From assembly GCA_008729055.1 (NCBI GenBank), contig SDUX01000010.1, forward strand, positions 2,929,090-2,993,089: a DNA stretch of 64,000 bases. Reading direction: 5' to 3'. The notes below the pieces were generated by a model that made no database searches, had not been told where the DNA came from, and saw only the letters and a program-made list of their open reading frames with translations. Position 1 is the first letter of the stretch; each line of letters opens with the position of its first letter. Of the stretch, positions 21,700 to 32,099 are shown piece after piece. The translations under genes were made by a program, and so were the position numbers. Source of the DNA: Pyropia haitanensis. Its lineage: Eukaryota > Rhodophyta > Bangiophyceae > Bangiales > Bangiaceae.

Positions 21700-23538
21700 G
21701 CCCGGCGCGCCCGGCGCGCGCGGCGACGGTGGCGGCGGCGGGTGGCGCCCCCCCCCCCGCCCCCCCCCCCCCGGCGGCCCACCACCGCCACCACCAAGCC
21801 CGCCGGCCATGGCGCCCGGGCGGCCACCCACGCCCCCCCCCCCCGTCCTCCCCCCCCACCGGCGGCGGCGGCCCCCCGCCTGGGCCCCCACCCCACCGGC
21901 CGCCCGCGGGCGGCGGCGGCGGCGGCGGGCCGCGGTAGCCCCACCCTCCCGCCCCACCGCGTCCACCCCCCCCCCCCCGCCGCGCCCGCCGCCCATGCCG
22001 CCACCATACCCGCCGCCGCCCCCGCCGCCGTACCCACCTCCACCCCCCCCCCCGGCGGGAGGCGCATCCCGCCCAGTGGCGGGCCGTATCCCCGCCCGCC
22101 GCCGCCGCCCCCCCCGGCAGCGGCCCGAACGCGCCCGGCGGCGGCGGCGGCAGCGGCGGCGGCGGCGCGCCCCCGCCCGGCCCGTACGGCCGCCCAGCCG
22201 GGTGCCCCGGCAGCCCCCCCGCGTACAGCGGGTGGTGGCCCGGCGGCGGCGGCGGCGGCGGCGGCGGGTAGGGCCGCGGCGGCCCGCCGCGGCCGGCCGG
22301 GCGCACGCCCGGCGGCCCGCCGGCGGCGGCCGCCGCTGCCGCCCGCGGCGGGCCGCCGGGCGGCGGCGGCGGGAAGGCGCCGCCGGCGGGGCCACCATAC
22401 GCCCCGCCGCGGCCGCCGCCGCCGCCGACGCCCGGGGGGGGGAAGGGGAGCGCGCCGGGCGGGGGGAGAGGGTGGCCCCCGGGGGGGGGGGGGGGGGGCG
22501 CACCCCGGGCGGGAAGCCCAGGTAGTCGCCGCCGCGGCCGGGGGGGGGGGGGAGGGCGCGGGCCTGCTCGCGGCAGCTTCGGCCGCCGCCGCGGACGCGG
22601 CGGTGGCGGCGGCGTAGCCGGCGCCACCGCCACCGCCGCCGCCCCCACCGCCGCCGCCCCCAACCCCGACGGGGCCGCCCCCCCCCCCCACGGCACCCCC
22701 CCCCCCCGCCTCCACCTCCTCCTCCTCCTCCTCCCCCGCCGCGGCCGCGGCGGCCGCCGCGAGCGCCCGCTCCGCGGCGCTGCCGTGCCGCTCGCCCGGC
22801 GCCCCCCCCTTCTTCAGCGCGTACTGCACGACCAGCGGCCGCGACGCGAGGTACTGCCCGCCGAGGCCCGCAATCGCCGCGTCGCCGCCCGCAAAGGTCG
22901 CCATCTTGACAAACCCAAACCGCCGCTCGCCGCCGCCGCCGCCGCCGCCGCCGGCCGCGCCGCCGCCGCGGCCGCCGGGTCCGCCCGCGGGGCGGCGGGC
23001 GAGCGTCACGTCGAGGACGCGGCCAAAGCAGCGGAACGCGTCGCCGAGCGTCGCCTCGTCCACCTCTGCGTCGAGGTTGCCGACAAAGAGCATCGCGCCG
23101 CCGCGGCCGCGGCCGCCGTAGCCACCACCGCCAGGCCCGCCAGGGCCATCGCCGGCCGCGCCGCCTGGCCCCCCCCGCCCCCCCCCCCCCCCCTCCCCCT
23201 CCGCCGCCACCACCCGTGGCGGACACCCGGATCGGCCGCCCCGACAGGCGCACCAGGTTCAGCACCCGCGCCGCGTACGCCGCGTCCTCGGCGGTGTAAA
23301 ACTCACAAAACGCATACCCGTGGTGCCCGCCCGTGATGCGGTCGCGCGGGAGGTACACATGCTTGACGGGTGCCACCTGCGTGCACAGCTCGGTGAGGAG
23401 GGCTTCCGTCGGCGGCGGCGCGTCGCCGAGGCCGCCAATGTGGACCGTCGCCTCGGGCTGCCGGTCCGCGGGGTTGGAGTTGCCCCCGCCCGAGGGGGGG
23501 AGGGGGGGGGCCGTGGCGGGTGCCGTGGCAATTGACAT
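21646..23538 (-). CDS. SF3B4: Splicing factor 3B subunit 4 (SAP49/Hsh49)
   Basis: SF3B4 is a U2 snRNP protein that binds SF3B2 and contacts pre-mRNA near the branch point. Two RRMs are clear. RRM1 reads ATVHIGGLGDAPP, VYLPRDRITGGHHGYAFCEF and VLNLVRLSGRPIRV. RRM2 reads MLFVGNLDAEVDEATLGDAF, RRFGFVKMATFAGGDAAI and LGGQYLASRPLVVQYALKK. The diagnostic tail motif GERHGSAAERALAA follows RRM2. A long Pro/Gly-rich C-terminus typical of the family follows, with segments such as GHHPLYAGGLPGHPAGRPYG. It ends in a polyproline run and PAKQ, TGA at 21648-21646. RRM1 and RRM2 and the tail are in different frames joined at poly-G/C runs (about 23175-23205, 22680-22705 and 22480-22560). Start ATG is 23538. 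Confidence 0.92.
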
Positions 23539-24162
23539 GATGGGCAGCAGAGGAGGGGAGGGGGGGGGGGAACCTCAGGAAAAAGGTGGGGGGGGAAACT
23601 GCAGCCGGGGGAGGGGGGAAGGACAGCGGCGAGCGAGACGCCGCGACACGCTCAGAGACAAAGTGAACTCGACGAGATGTTGAGGGCGACAGACGACGTG
23701 GCATGGACGCGGAAGGCCCACGCAGCCTGTACTCTCATCCGGTACAGTATGGTGTTGATTTCGTTGAACATGCAAGTATCTAAATAATGAGTGAATTGTG
23801 AGATCCACCCATTGCCTGTCGCCCCGTGGCAGCCTCATCCTACGATGGATGGGTTCTCTGTCGTGGCGCGGCTACAGACGAGGCAAGGCTCATCAACGTC
23901 ATCGGACAGTGTGCCTTTCTTCCCGAAACGGCGCACGGTGGAGGACAGGCGGCTGTCTGCAGGGGGTGCGCCAAACAGTATCTGCTGCGGTCCACCTTGG
24001 ACTGGGCGCAGCTGCCATGGCCGTGGACGTGCCTGCCCGTTTGTCTTGTGGCAGGCCTTGCCGCCCCGCTCTTCGTGCCTCCCCAGTTGCTGTTCTCCTT
24101 CCCGGTTTGCCATTGCCAATTGTGGCGCCTCGACGGTGGTGGTCATCGGCATCACCATTGCC
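23539..24162. promoter_or_regulatory. Bidirectional promoter region, SF3B4 (-) and AhpD-like (+)
   Basis: Unusually AT-rich for this window at 23740-23800. It carries GTACAGTAT at 23742-23750, one of several related motifs in intergenic DNA here. An in-frame upstream ATG at 23839 could extend the AhpD-like protein but the sequence there looks less coding. Confidence 0.4.
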
Positions 24163-25603
24163 ATGGCAGGGACTCTGCAGCTACTCCAGTGCGTGATCCC
24201 GGTGGATGAAGCCGAGGATGACCCCCGTATTGCGTCAGACTACGCCGCCAGCAGTGCGGCGCTGCTGGAGCTGTTTTCTACCGAGGTGCTGGCGGTCAAG
24301 CGGTGGCCCAGCTGGGGCATCCCCGAGGCCCACTTCCCCGCTTTCCCGGCTTTTTTGGCGGTGTACGGCGTGTGGCGAGAGGCCACGCTCGTCGACGGCG
24401 CTTTTGACCGGGCCGTCAAGGAGATTATCTGCGCGTGCGTGTCGCTCTCTGTACGTCCTTGGTTGTCCGCTCTGGTTTATTTCTTTGTGCTTGATTGTGA
24501 GTCGAGCATGCACAGTGTGAGGTGCTGGGACGATGCCAAACCCCTTGGCTACCGGTCAGGCACTGACCCACCGCTCTCTGCCTGAACCGCCCTCGTCCCA
24601 GTCGGGCGGCGCGGACCATGTGCGTAACTCACTTGTGTGGATGACTGTTTTGGTACTGTCGCTGTTGCTGCTGCCCCGTCCCCCTCGAACTGCCTTCCCA
24701 CAGAGCTCCTGTAACTTTTGCGCCAACGGCCACGCTGTGTGCGCGCGACTGGGCGGCATGGAAGGCGCGCTCAAGCTCGTGCGTGACCGCAGTGCGGGGC
24801 ACATCAAGGACGAGCGGGTGCGGACGCTCGCCACGTGGGCGCTGGCGGTCAGGGAGCCCTACTCGCAATCGGTGCGGCAGCCGCCGCCCATGTCGCCCCG
24901 CGACGCGGTTGAGCTGCTCGGCTCAGTCCTACACGCCATTTACAAAAACGTGTTTGCCAGCATCTTTGTGGGCGCGGGCCCCCTCCCCGACGCATTCCCC
25001 CAGCCGGTGCGGGCGGCGAGCATGTACTCGTCGGCGGCGATGGCCAGCATGAACAGGATGATGCAGATCTTCTTGATGCCGCGGTCAAAGCGGGCTTCCC
25101 CCCGCCGCATCCGCGAGGTGTGGGCGCGGCTGCCGACCCCATTTGACCCCTCATCGGTGGTGCTGCCACCTGACCTTTGGTGGTCAACGCCCAACGCGGC
25201 GATCGCGGACGCGCTACGATTTATGGTCGTGGAACAGGAGCGGATAGAGGCGCGATGGCTGCCCCCATCCGTGGCCGCGGCAGTGACCCGGTTCATTGCC
25301 TACGAGTACCGCGGGCGGCCGATGGCCTACATCGACGGTGAATGGGCAACGGCGGCGGGGATGCCCACAGTTGAGGGCAACGACAATGTCTTTCTGGTGT
25401 CTTTTCTGCTGACCGCGGCGCTGGACTCGTCGGCTGTCCGGGGGGAGCTAATCGATGAGTTCCGCCGCCGCTTTGAGCACCTGGACGAGGTGGTCGAGCT
25501 GATGCTGCGGGAGGTGATATCCTGGGCAGCCTGGGTTGCCTCGCGGCGCATGGTGGCGTGGATGGGCGCCTATGCCAGCCCTGGGGGGCAGCAGTACGCG
25601 TGA
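24163..25603 (+). CDS. AhpD/carboxymuconolactone-decarboxylase-like protein, two exons
   Basis: Exon 1 (24163-24450) and exon 2 (24704-25603) join in phase 0 across a 253-nt intron with GTACGT donor and ACAG acceptor. The spliced junction reads EIICACVSLS / SSCNFCANGHAVCARLGG. It recreates the helix plus CxxC and downstream His found at the active site of AhpD-like alkylhydroperoxidases and related decarboxylases. The 395-residue product is longer than single-domain AhpD (about 175), and the second half (ADALRFMVVEQERIEARWLP, FLVSFLLTAALDSS) has no second CxxC. The likely role is a thiol peroxidase or related redox function; substrate unknown. It shows no homopolymer frame slips. Confidence 0.75.
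24451..24703 (+). other. Intron of AhpD-like gene
   Basis: GTACGT donor, CTTCCCACAG acceptor, phase 0. Removal places the CxxC motif next to its helix. Confidence 0.8.
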
Positions 25604-25698
25604 CGCAATCAAACTGGGTTCGTCTCTTGGTCAGGCGACTGGGTCTTTTTGCATGCTGTTTTAGTCCTTGTTGTGAGCGCAAAAGAGGGGCCCCCCCG

Positions 25699-27211
25699 TC
25701 ACGCTGGCGGCTCGGCCACCACCCGCACCGCCGCGGCCGTCTCTGTCGTCGACGCCGCCACCGCCGCCGCCGCTGCCGTCGCCGCCGCCCCTACGAGGCG
25801 CCGCGGCGGCGGCGGCACCCCCCCCCCCCCCCCCCCACTCCCCCCTGAACTGCCGCAACCGCCGCAGCCGCGGCGGCAGCCGCCCGCCGCGCGTCTTGCC
25901 GCGCCCGCCGCTTGGCATTGGAGCGGCGGGCGGCCTCGCGGTTGCGCATGATGCGCGCGCGGGTGACGTCGTCGGCGACGGCGGCCAGGTCAATCCGCGA
26001 CCGGCGGCCCGCCGACGGCGCGCGCGCCGCCGCCGCCGCCGCCGCCGCAGCCGCAGCCGCCGACGGCCACGACGGCAGGTCGCCGGCGGCCGCCGCCGCG
26101 GCGGGCAGCAGCCCACGGGGCAACAGCGCCGGCGGCCGCCGCTCCACCCTCCCCCCCCCCCGCACGGGGCGGCACGGCATACGCGAAGCCCCCCCGGGTG
26201 GACGCCCGCGGTCGCCAGCGCGGCCGCCCGCAGCCGCGCCACCACCGACACGGACGCCATCTCCATCCGCGCAATCGTGGACGACACCTCGCCCGCCGCC
26301 GCGCACGCGGCGGCCGCCCGCCCCGCCACCGACGCGAGCGGCGCGTCGCCAAGCGCCAGCACCGCCGCCGCGCCAAACGTGCCGACGCTGCGGGCGAAAA
26401 ACCGGTGCGCCGCCGCCAGGATTGGCGGCGGCGCGTCGCTGTCGGCGACGGCGGCGGCGGTGCGGCCGGCGACGCCCGTCGGCGGGCCGTCCGCCCCGTC
26501 GTCCACTCGCTGGGAGAGGGTGGACAGCCGGCTGATCAGGTACGGGTCACCCCCTGGCGTGGTCGGCCGCCGCAGAAGAGACATGACGTAGGTCGATTCG
26601 GCCTGCTCCGGGTGAAACGTGCCAAACAGGACGTGACGGCCATCTTCGGTGCCGCACGCAAACGCGAGCACGCCCTCGGCGGGGAAGAGCACCCACCGGC
26701 CAAGCGTACCGACCGAGCCGCTGCGACCGAGCCCGGCCGTACACGAAATCATCTCTTCCGTGACCGTGACGCCCAAGACGGTGGCGCCGTCGGGCGTCGC
26801 CACCGGGACATACATCATCGACTTGACTCCGACGGGGGTGCCCAGGTTGTCGTCATACCCTGCGGCCATGGGCAGCGTGCCGCCCGCACAACTACCGCAA
26901 GCAGCGGCGGGCTCGCCCTTGCCATCCCCCTGCAACCACACGCAGGTGTCCACGGTTACCGCATGGCCCAACGACGGCACCGCCAGCGACGAAAGGCGGC
27001 AGCCCCCGGCGGCCAGCCCCGCAGCGGCGGTGAGGGTTGGCGCGTAGGGGGCGCCCCAGGCGGCGACCGCGGGTGAGGCGACCCACCGCTGCACCTCGGG
27101 GAGGGTGCGGAGGACGTCGGGGGGGAGGCGGATCGGCTCGATGGAGAGGGGGCATGAACCTTTGATCGATGGCGGAGGAGGGAGGGGGGCGGGCGGGGGA
27201 GGGGGCTCCAT
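25699..27211 (-). CDS. bZIP-like protein B with unusual basic region
   Basis: A paralogue of the protein at 18481-20279. The shared N-terminal domain reads PEVQRWVASPAVAAWGAPYA, GVKSMMYVPVATPDGAT, VLGVTVTEEM, GTLGRWVLFPAEGVLAF, GRHVLFGTF, YVMSLLRRPTTPGGDPYL and SVVARLRAAALATAGVHPGG. The C-terminal basic region is DLAAVADDVTRARIMRNREA continuing ARRSNAKRRAR. Again Asn replaces the invariant bZIP Arg and no leucine zipper follows. The start is ATG 27211. Frame slips at poly-G/C near 26145-26160 and 25818-25840 are needed; with the second, the end is an Ala-rich tail and TGA at 25701-25699. Without it the frame stops at 25791. The paralogue pair suggests a lineage-specific nuclear factor family. 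Confidence 0.75.
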
Positions 27212-27999
27212 TGCGCAGCAACTCAAGAGTGCGGGGGGGAGGAGGGGGGGAGGGGGAAAGAGGATGGTGGTGGACGAGGATGGGAGAAACAGACAGACAG
27301 AAGAGGAGCTGAGGGGGGTAGCTTCCCGCAGTATGCAGGCCACAGCGTCGAGGTGGGACGGCGAGGAAACAGCAGCGGTTCGCCGGTACGTCCGTATACT
27401 GTATGCGGGGGAGCACCAAAGGGGTCGGCACGGGAAGGACTCGTTCAAGGGGGAGTGCCCAGACGAGTCTATGGGCTCGTGTCAGACTGGCGGCGCTGTC
27501 GTTGAGGCAGCCGAGAGCGGTCAAGTGCTGCGGCACGTGATGGGCGTGCTCGAGGCTGGTCTCGCCGTGTCCCCACCCCCTATCTCGTTGCCGATTGGCT
27601 GATTCACCGCGGACCACGACAGGGACCGGAGAGTGGACTTGGCGGGACCGCGGGGCGCATGGAAACACCAGACACTTGAGAAGGCGGGCGCAACCCGGAC
27701 AGTACGTACAGTAGCCCCCACTTCACCACGGTCGAAGCAGGCTGCCTCCACGCTCCCCCACCTCAGCTGCCGTCACACTTGCCCCTCCCCACCTCCCCGC
27801 CCCACCTCTCCACCCCACGCCTTCCAACCCCCCCACCATCCCCCCACCCCCCCCCATCGCTCCACTCCCATCTCTTCCGCACTCTCTCGCATTGACTTTC
27901 GCTCTGCTCTCCTGGCGCTCTACATCCTTGTTGGCTTGCTTTCCTGCCAGCCAATCGACGGCGCCATCCCCTTCCTCTCCCCCCCCCCCTCCCCCTACG
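27212..27999. promoter_or_regulatory. Bidirectional promoter region, bZIP-B (-) and F-box/LysM (+)
   Basis: It contains GTATACTGTAT at 27394-27404 and ACAGTACGTACAGTAG at 27699-27714. The latter shares 13 bases, in inverted orientation, with 41552-41564. The 200 bases before the start at 28000 are strongly C/T-rich. Confidence 0.45.
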
Positions 28000-29153
28000 A
28001 TGCCCCCCCAACTGGCGCTGCTGGACCTCCCCGACGTGCTGCTGCTGTGCATCATGGCGGCCCTCCCCCCCCTGTCCATCGTCTCGCTGGGTGCGGCGCA
28101 CCCGCACCTGCGGCGGCTGGCGCTCGACGCGGGCCTGCCGGCGGCGCTCGCCGCCGCCGCGGGCGTCCACGCTGTCGACGCGGCCGCCCCGACCGTGTGT
28201 GGCGACCGCGGACGAGGCCGCGGCATTCGGGTCGCTCCGCATCTCACCCCAGCGGTGCCGCCACCGCCGGCCCGCCACACTCACGACGGGGGGGGTGGCG
28301 TGCGTGACCGCACCGACGGCAGCGGCGGCGGGGCGGGTGGGGGCGGCGGGGGGGATGCGGCGGCCGCCGCGGTCGCCGCGCTCGCGGCGTGGTCCCGCCT
28401 CTTTGCCTGGGTCGCCACTGCCGGCGCGGCGGGCCTAGCCGCCCACGAGCCCGTCGCCCGCGGGCCGGGCTCCACCCTGGCGGGCGTGGCACTGCGGTGG
28501 GGGGTGTCCCCGGGGCTGCTCGCGTCGGTCAATGGGGGGGGGGTCGACCGCCTGCCGCTGGTGTTGGTGCCCCGCCCGTTTGACGTGACGCCCGACGGCG
28601 AGCGCGGGCGCCGGACAGGGGGCGGCAGACATGGCGGCAGCGGTGACGGCGGGGACAGCGGCGGTCGGCGGCACGTGGAGGTGGTGTGGTTTGCCGCCCG
28701 CCGGCGGTACTTTCTCGTCCGCGTCCCCCCACCGCCGCCGCGGGGGGCCACCGCCGCCGGTGGTGGCACGGCCGCGGCGGGCGGCCGCGACGGTACGGCC
28801 GGCGGCGCCACCAGCGACGACGCGGCGGCCGTCGCTGCCGCTGTCGTGGGCGGGCAGGCGGCCAGCCGCCGTGGCGCCGCGTCGGCCACCACCGCCGCAC
28901 GGCACGTCGTCGACGCCCGCGCCGCGGCGGCCGCCGCAGACGCCGCCGCCGCCGCCGACGCTGCCGCGGCCGGCCGCGCCCGTCGCCGGGCGGTGGCGCT
29001 CCTCGTCCGTGGCGCGGCGGTCTCGCCCGAGGAGGCGGCGTACTACCTCGACGACGCGGGGGGGAACCTGGGGGGGGCCCTCCGTGCCGCCCGGGAGGAC
29101 GCGTCGTGGGCGGCGTCGGTGGGGGAGGGCGGCGGTGGGGGGGGGGGGGGTGA
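28000..29153 (+). CDS. F-box protein with LysM and UBA-like segment
   Basis: The start MPPQLALLDLPDVLLL opens an F-box (residues about 4-50). A LysM domain follows at about 28440-28585: HEPVARGPGSTLAGVALRWG, VSPGLLASVN, LPLVLVPRP. Near the C-terminus, ALLVRGAAVSPEEAAYYLDD and GGNLGGALRAAREDASW resemble a UBA/CUE-type helical module. Land plants have F-box proteins with a LysM domain, so the architecture has precedent, but the function is not established. SCF adaptor activity is the likely role. The frame to 29138 is continuous. The poly-G run at 29137-29150 probably hides a slip to TGA at 29151-29153; without it the frame runs to 29571 through non-coding-like sequence. Confidence 0.75.
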
Positions 29154-32099
29154 TGTCCTGCCATGGCCAAGGTGGATTGGTGGGGGGGATGGGGGGGGAA
29201 TGCGGCAGGCGCTGCAACAAGCGAACGGCTTGCGGGCGGCGGGCGGTGGCGGGCGGCACCACGGATGGCGACTAATTTTTTGGGTGGAGGGAGATGGCTT
29301 CGTTGAGGCTGTCGATGGCCCGTGTGGCGCGTCCCATCGCGTAGCGGCGGCAGCCGAGGCGCGCGGGCACGGGCAACCTGGGCGGCGGCAGTGGCGCCGG
29401 GTGGGCAGTGCCACCACGCGGGCGGTGCGCAGCCGCTGTTCCACGCTCGCGACCGCTTCCGTGTCAACCGGCCGACGCGGTGGTGGTGCGGCTGCCGACG
29501 ACCGGGGCGAGGCCGCACTGGTGCCTCGGCGGGGTCGGCCGCCGCCGCCGTGCCATCGGCGGCCAAGCTGACGCCGCCAACCCCGAGTGGTGCGCAGAGA
29601 CACCCAGGTGTTGCGGCGACGGTGCAGCTAGTGCCGACCAAGACCAGGCGATGCAGCGGCCGAGACCAACGCGCTGCCGCGGCCAAGACACACGCTGCGG
29701 CCGAGCCACACAGTGTCCGCGGCCTAGACTGCTTTGACCGGGTGGTCGAGGCACACGTCCAGGTATCGCGGCTACGGCACAGCTGGACGCGGCCGTGGTC
29801 AAGACAAAGCGAGGAGCGGCGGAGACGCACGGAGGCCGCGGCCGCCGTGGCGCAGACGACTGCAAATGGGCGGTCGGGGGCCGCAGGCAGCGCACCCCGC
29901 GCGTGTGCGCGCGCGCCCGGTCGGCGAAGGAGTCGGGGATCCCCCCGCGTGCAGCTGTGTGGGGACCGTCGGCGGCTCGTCTCGCTCGCCCCGCCCATCC
30001 AACGCTGTGGGTGACAACCGACAAGCAGGCGCGCGCGGTGGCGGAGGCGTGGCCGACCAAAGCGCCGTGCGTGGCCGCCCAACAGTCGCGACGGATTGGA
30101 ACGCCGTACGATGGTGTGGTACACTGTACACTGTATGTCTGTTATGTTTTTGTGTACACTGTGTACCTGTAGGCAGCAGTAGGCACGGACCTCAACTGGC
30201 GCCCTCCCACTGCCTCCTGCGCGGACACACCCACAACAAATAAAGAGATGAAAAAGAAGACGCAGCGCTCGCCGCCCTGGCGACGCTCCTTGTGGAGATG
30301 TTTGACAGGGGTGCCGTGCCGCCAGCACCAGGCACGGCCGGTGGCGGGTCTTTCGCGGAAACAAGCCAGTGTCGTCCTCGCCGCCGGCTGTTGCCTGCGG
30401 ACGGGCGCGCGCAGCCCGCATCGCCGCCGCCGATTTGGGTGGACCGCCCCGTCGGCCGCGGTACGTTGCGCACTGTCCCCTCGGCGGGCGTGTGGCGGGC
30501 GTGGAACGTTGCCGTGCGGCTGGAGGAGGGGGCTGGGGGACGGAACCGGGGGTGTGCCGACCAAGTGATCCGGGTCACCCCCCGGCCCAACGGGTGGACG
30601 CGGGGGGTTCCACCCGAGAGGACCGCACCACGGCTCGCGCCTCCCCGCCCACAGCAGCCTGGGTGACCAGGACCCGCAGCCAGAGGGGCCTCTGACTTGG
30701 TCGCCGCGCCCAAGGCGCGGCCAGACTCCCTCTCGTGTGCCACCTTGTGGGCCGCCCCGGCCGACGCCGCGGCCGACAGGCGGCCGCGGCCGGGTGCTGA
30801 GCCAGGCGGGAGGCCCGATGGCCCGCTTGACGGTGGCGTCCCCTCCGCCCTGGAATCGCCGGCTGCCTCTTGTGCCCGCGACTGTCGACCGCCACCCACC
30901 GCACCCGCAGAGGATCTCCCCATCTCCTCGCTGCTGTGGCGGCGCCCTTCGCTGGCCAGTGCGCACGGGGGCCCCCACGTTGGCGGCGACGCCGCCCATG
31001 ATCCAAGCAACCCATCATGGGTTTCCGCGGACTGGCAGCGGCCGTCGGGGATACTCTGAACTACGTACGCCCCTCATCATGATGATGGGCTATGAGTGGC
31101 CAGTGGAGGAAACCGGGCCACCCCCAGCCTTCCCCCCCGGGCGAGGCCCCCGACGCCGCACGCTCCACCCACCAGTCCATCGGCCGCCCACGCGCTCGGC
31201 AGGACACCCCACCGTGGTTGCTGACATCCAGGTGGCAGCCGCGCCCCGCCCGGGGCGGGGAGCACCCACCGCCCGCACCGCGGGCCCCGCGTCGGGTGGC
31301 GTTGCGGCCCTTGCCACGGCGACTCGCTCGCCTCTCCTGCTGCCCCGTTCGGCCCCCCGAGTGGGCCGCGGACGCCTCGTCAGTCGGAGGGAGCGGGCGT
31401 GGGGGCAGGTGTTGTGACCAACGCGCCTTCGTCGTGCCGTCTGCTGCTGCTTGTAGGCTACGATTGCTTCTTCTCCTGTCGCCCTCAATGCTCGTGTGGC
31501 GCGCCACCACCCAATTCCGCACGAGAGGAGGGGGACGTCTGGACGGCACGCCGCCGCCGCCCTCGCCGCGCCCCCGCCGCCGTCTCCCGCCGCGCGCTGC
31601 GTAGACGTGCCGGGGAGCCGCGCGCGTCCAACAGCCTCCCGTCGTGCCGCGCGTCGTGCGCACGCCCGCCACGCTTGGTGTTGGCCGCCGCCCCTGGGAG
31701 CGCTCCGCCGCTGGTAGCGCCGGCCGCCGGAGGCTGTACCAACCCCATCCCCGCCGGCGGCATCGTCTACGCACACCCGCTGGGCGCGCGCCAAGTGAGC
31801 GCGCAGGAACGCAGCACCGCGCGTGCCGGTGCGCCGGTGCTGAGGGCGGCATCCCCGCCGCAGGCACAACCCCCACGGGCGAGGCCACCAACCGACTGGT
31901 GCCGGCCGGCCGTTAACACTCTCGCCCCCTGCCACCACCGACGCCCCGCTCGACCGATCCCCGAGCACCGCGGGTCGGGACCCGCCGCGCGTGGCCGCGC
32001 TTCCGACCCCGACGCACCCCCCCCCCCGTCCCCCGCCGAGCTTTGACCCTCGGCAACGCCGGCACCCGGTCCACCCCCCGCCGTGGTACTCCCGCTGCG
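29154..32099. other. Gene-poor region of about 2.9 kb
   Basis: Several open frames exist on both strands but none has recognisable domains or the biased Ala/Gly codon pattern of neighbouring genes. At 30118-30172 is an AT-richer patch with three TACACTG units and a palindrome GTACACTGTGTAC. The long GC-rich stretch 29300-30000 has repeated gccgaccaagac / cggccaagac-like phrases, which suggests degenerate repetitive DNA. The 3' part should hold the lipase promoter. Confidence 0.4.
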
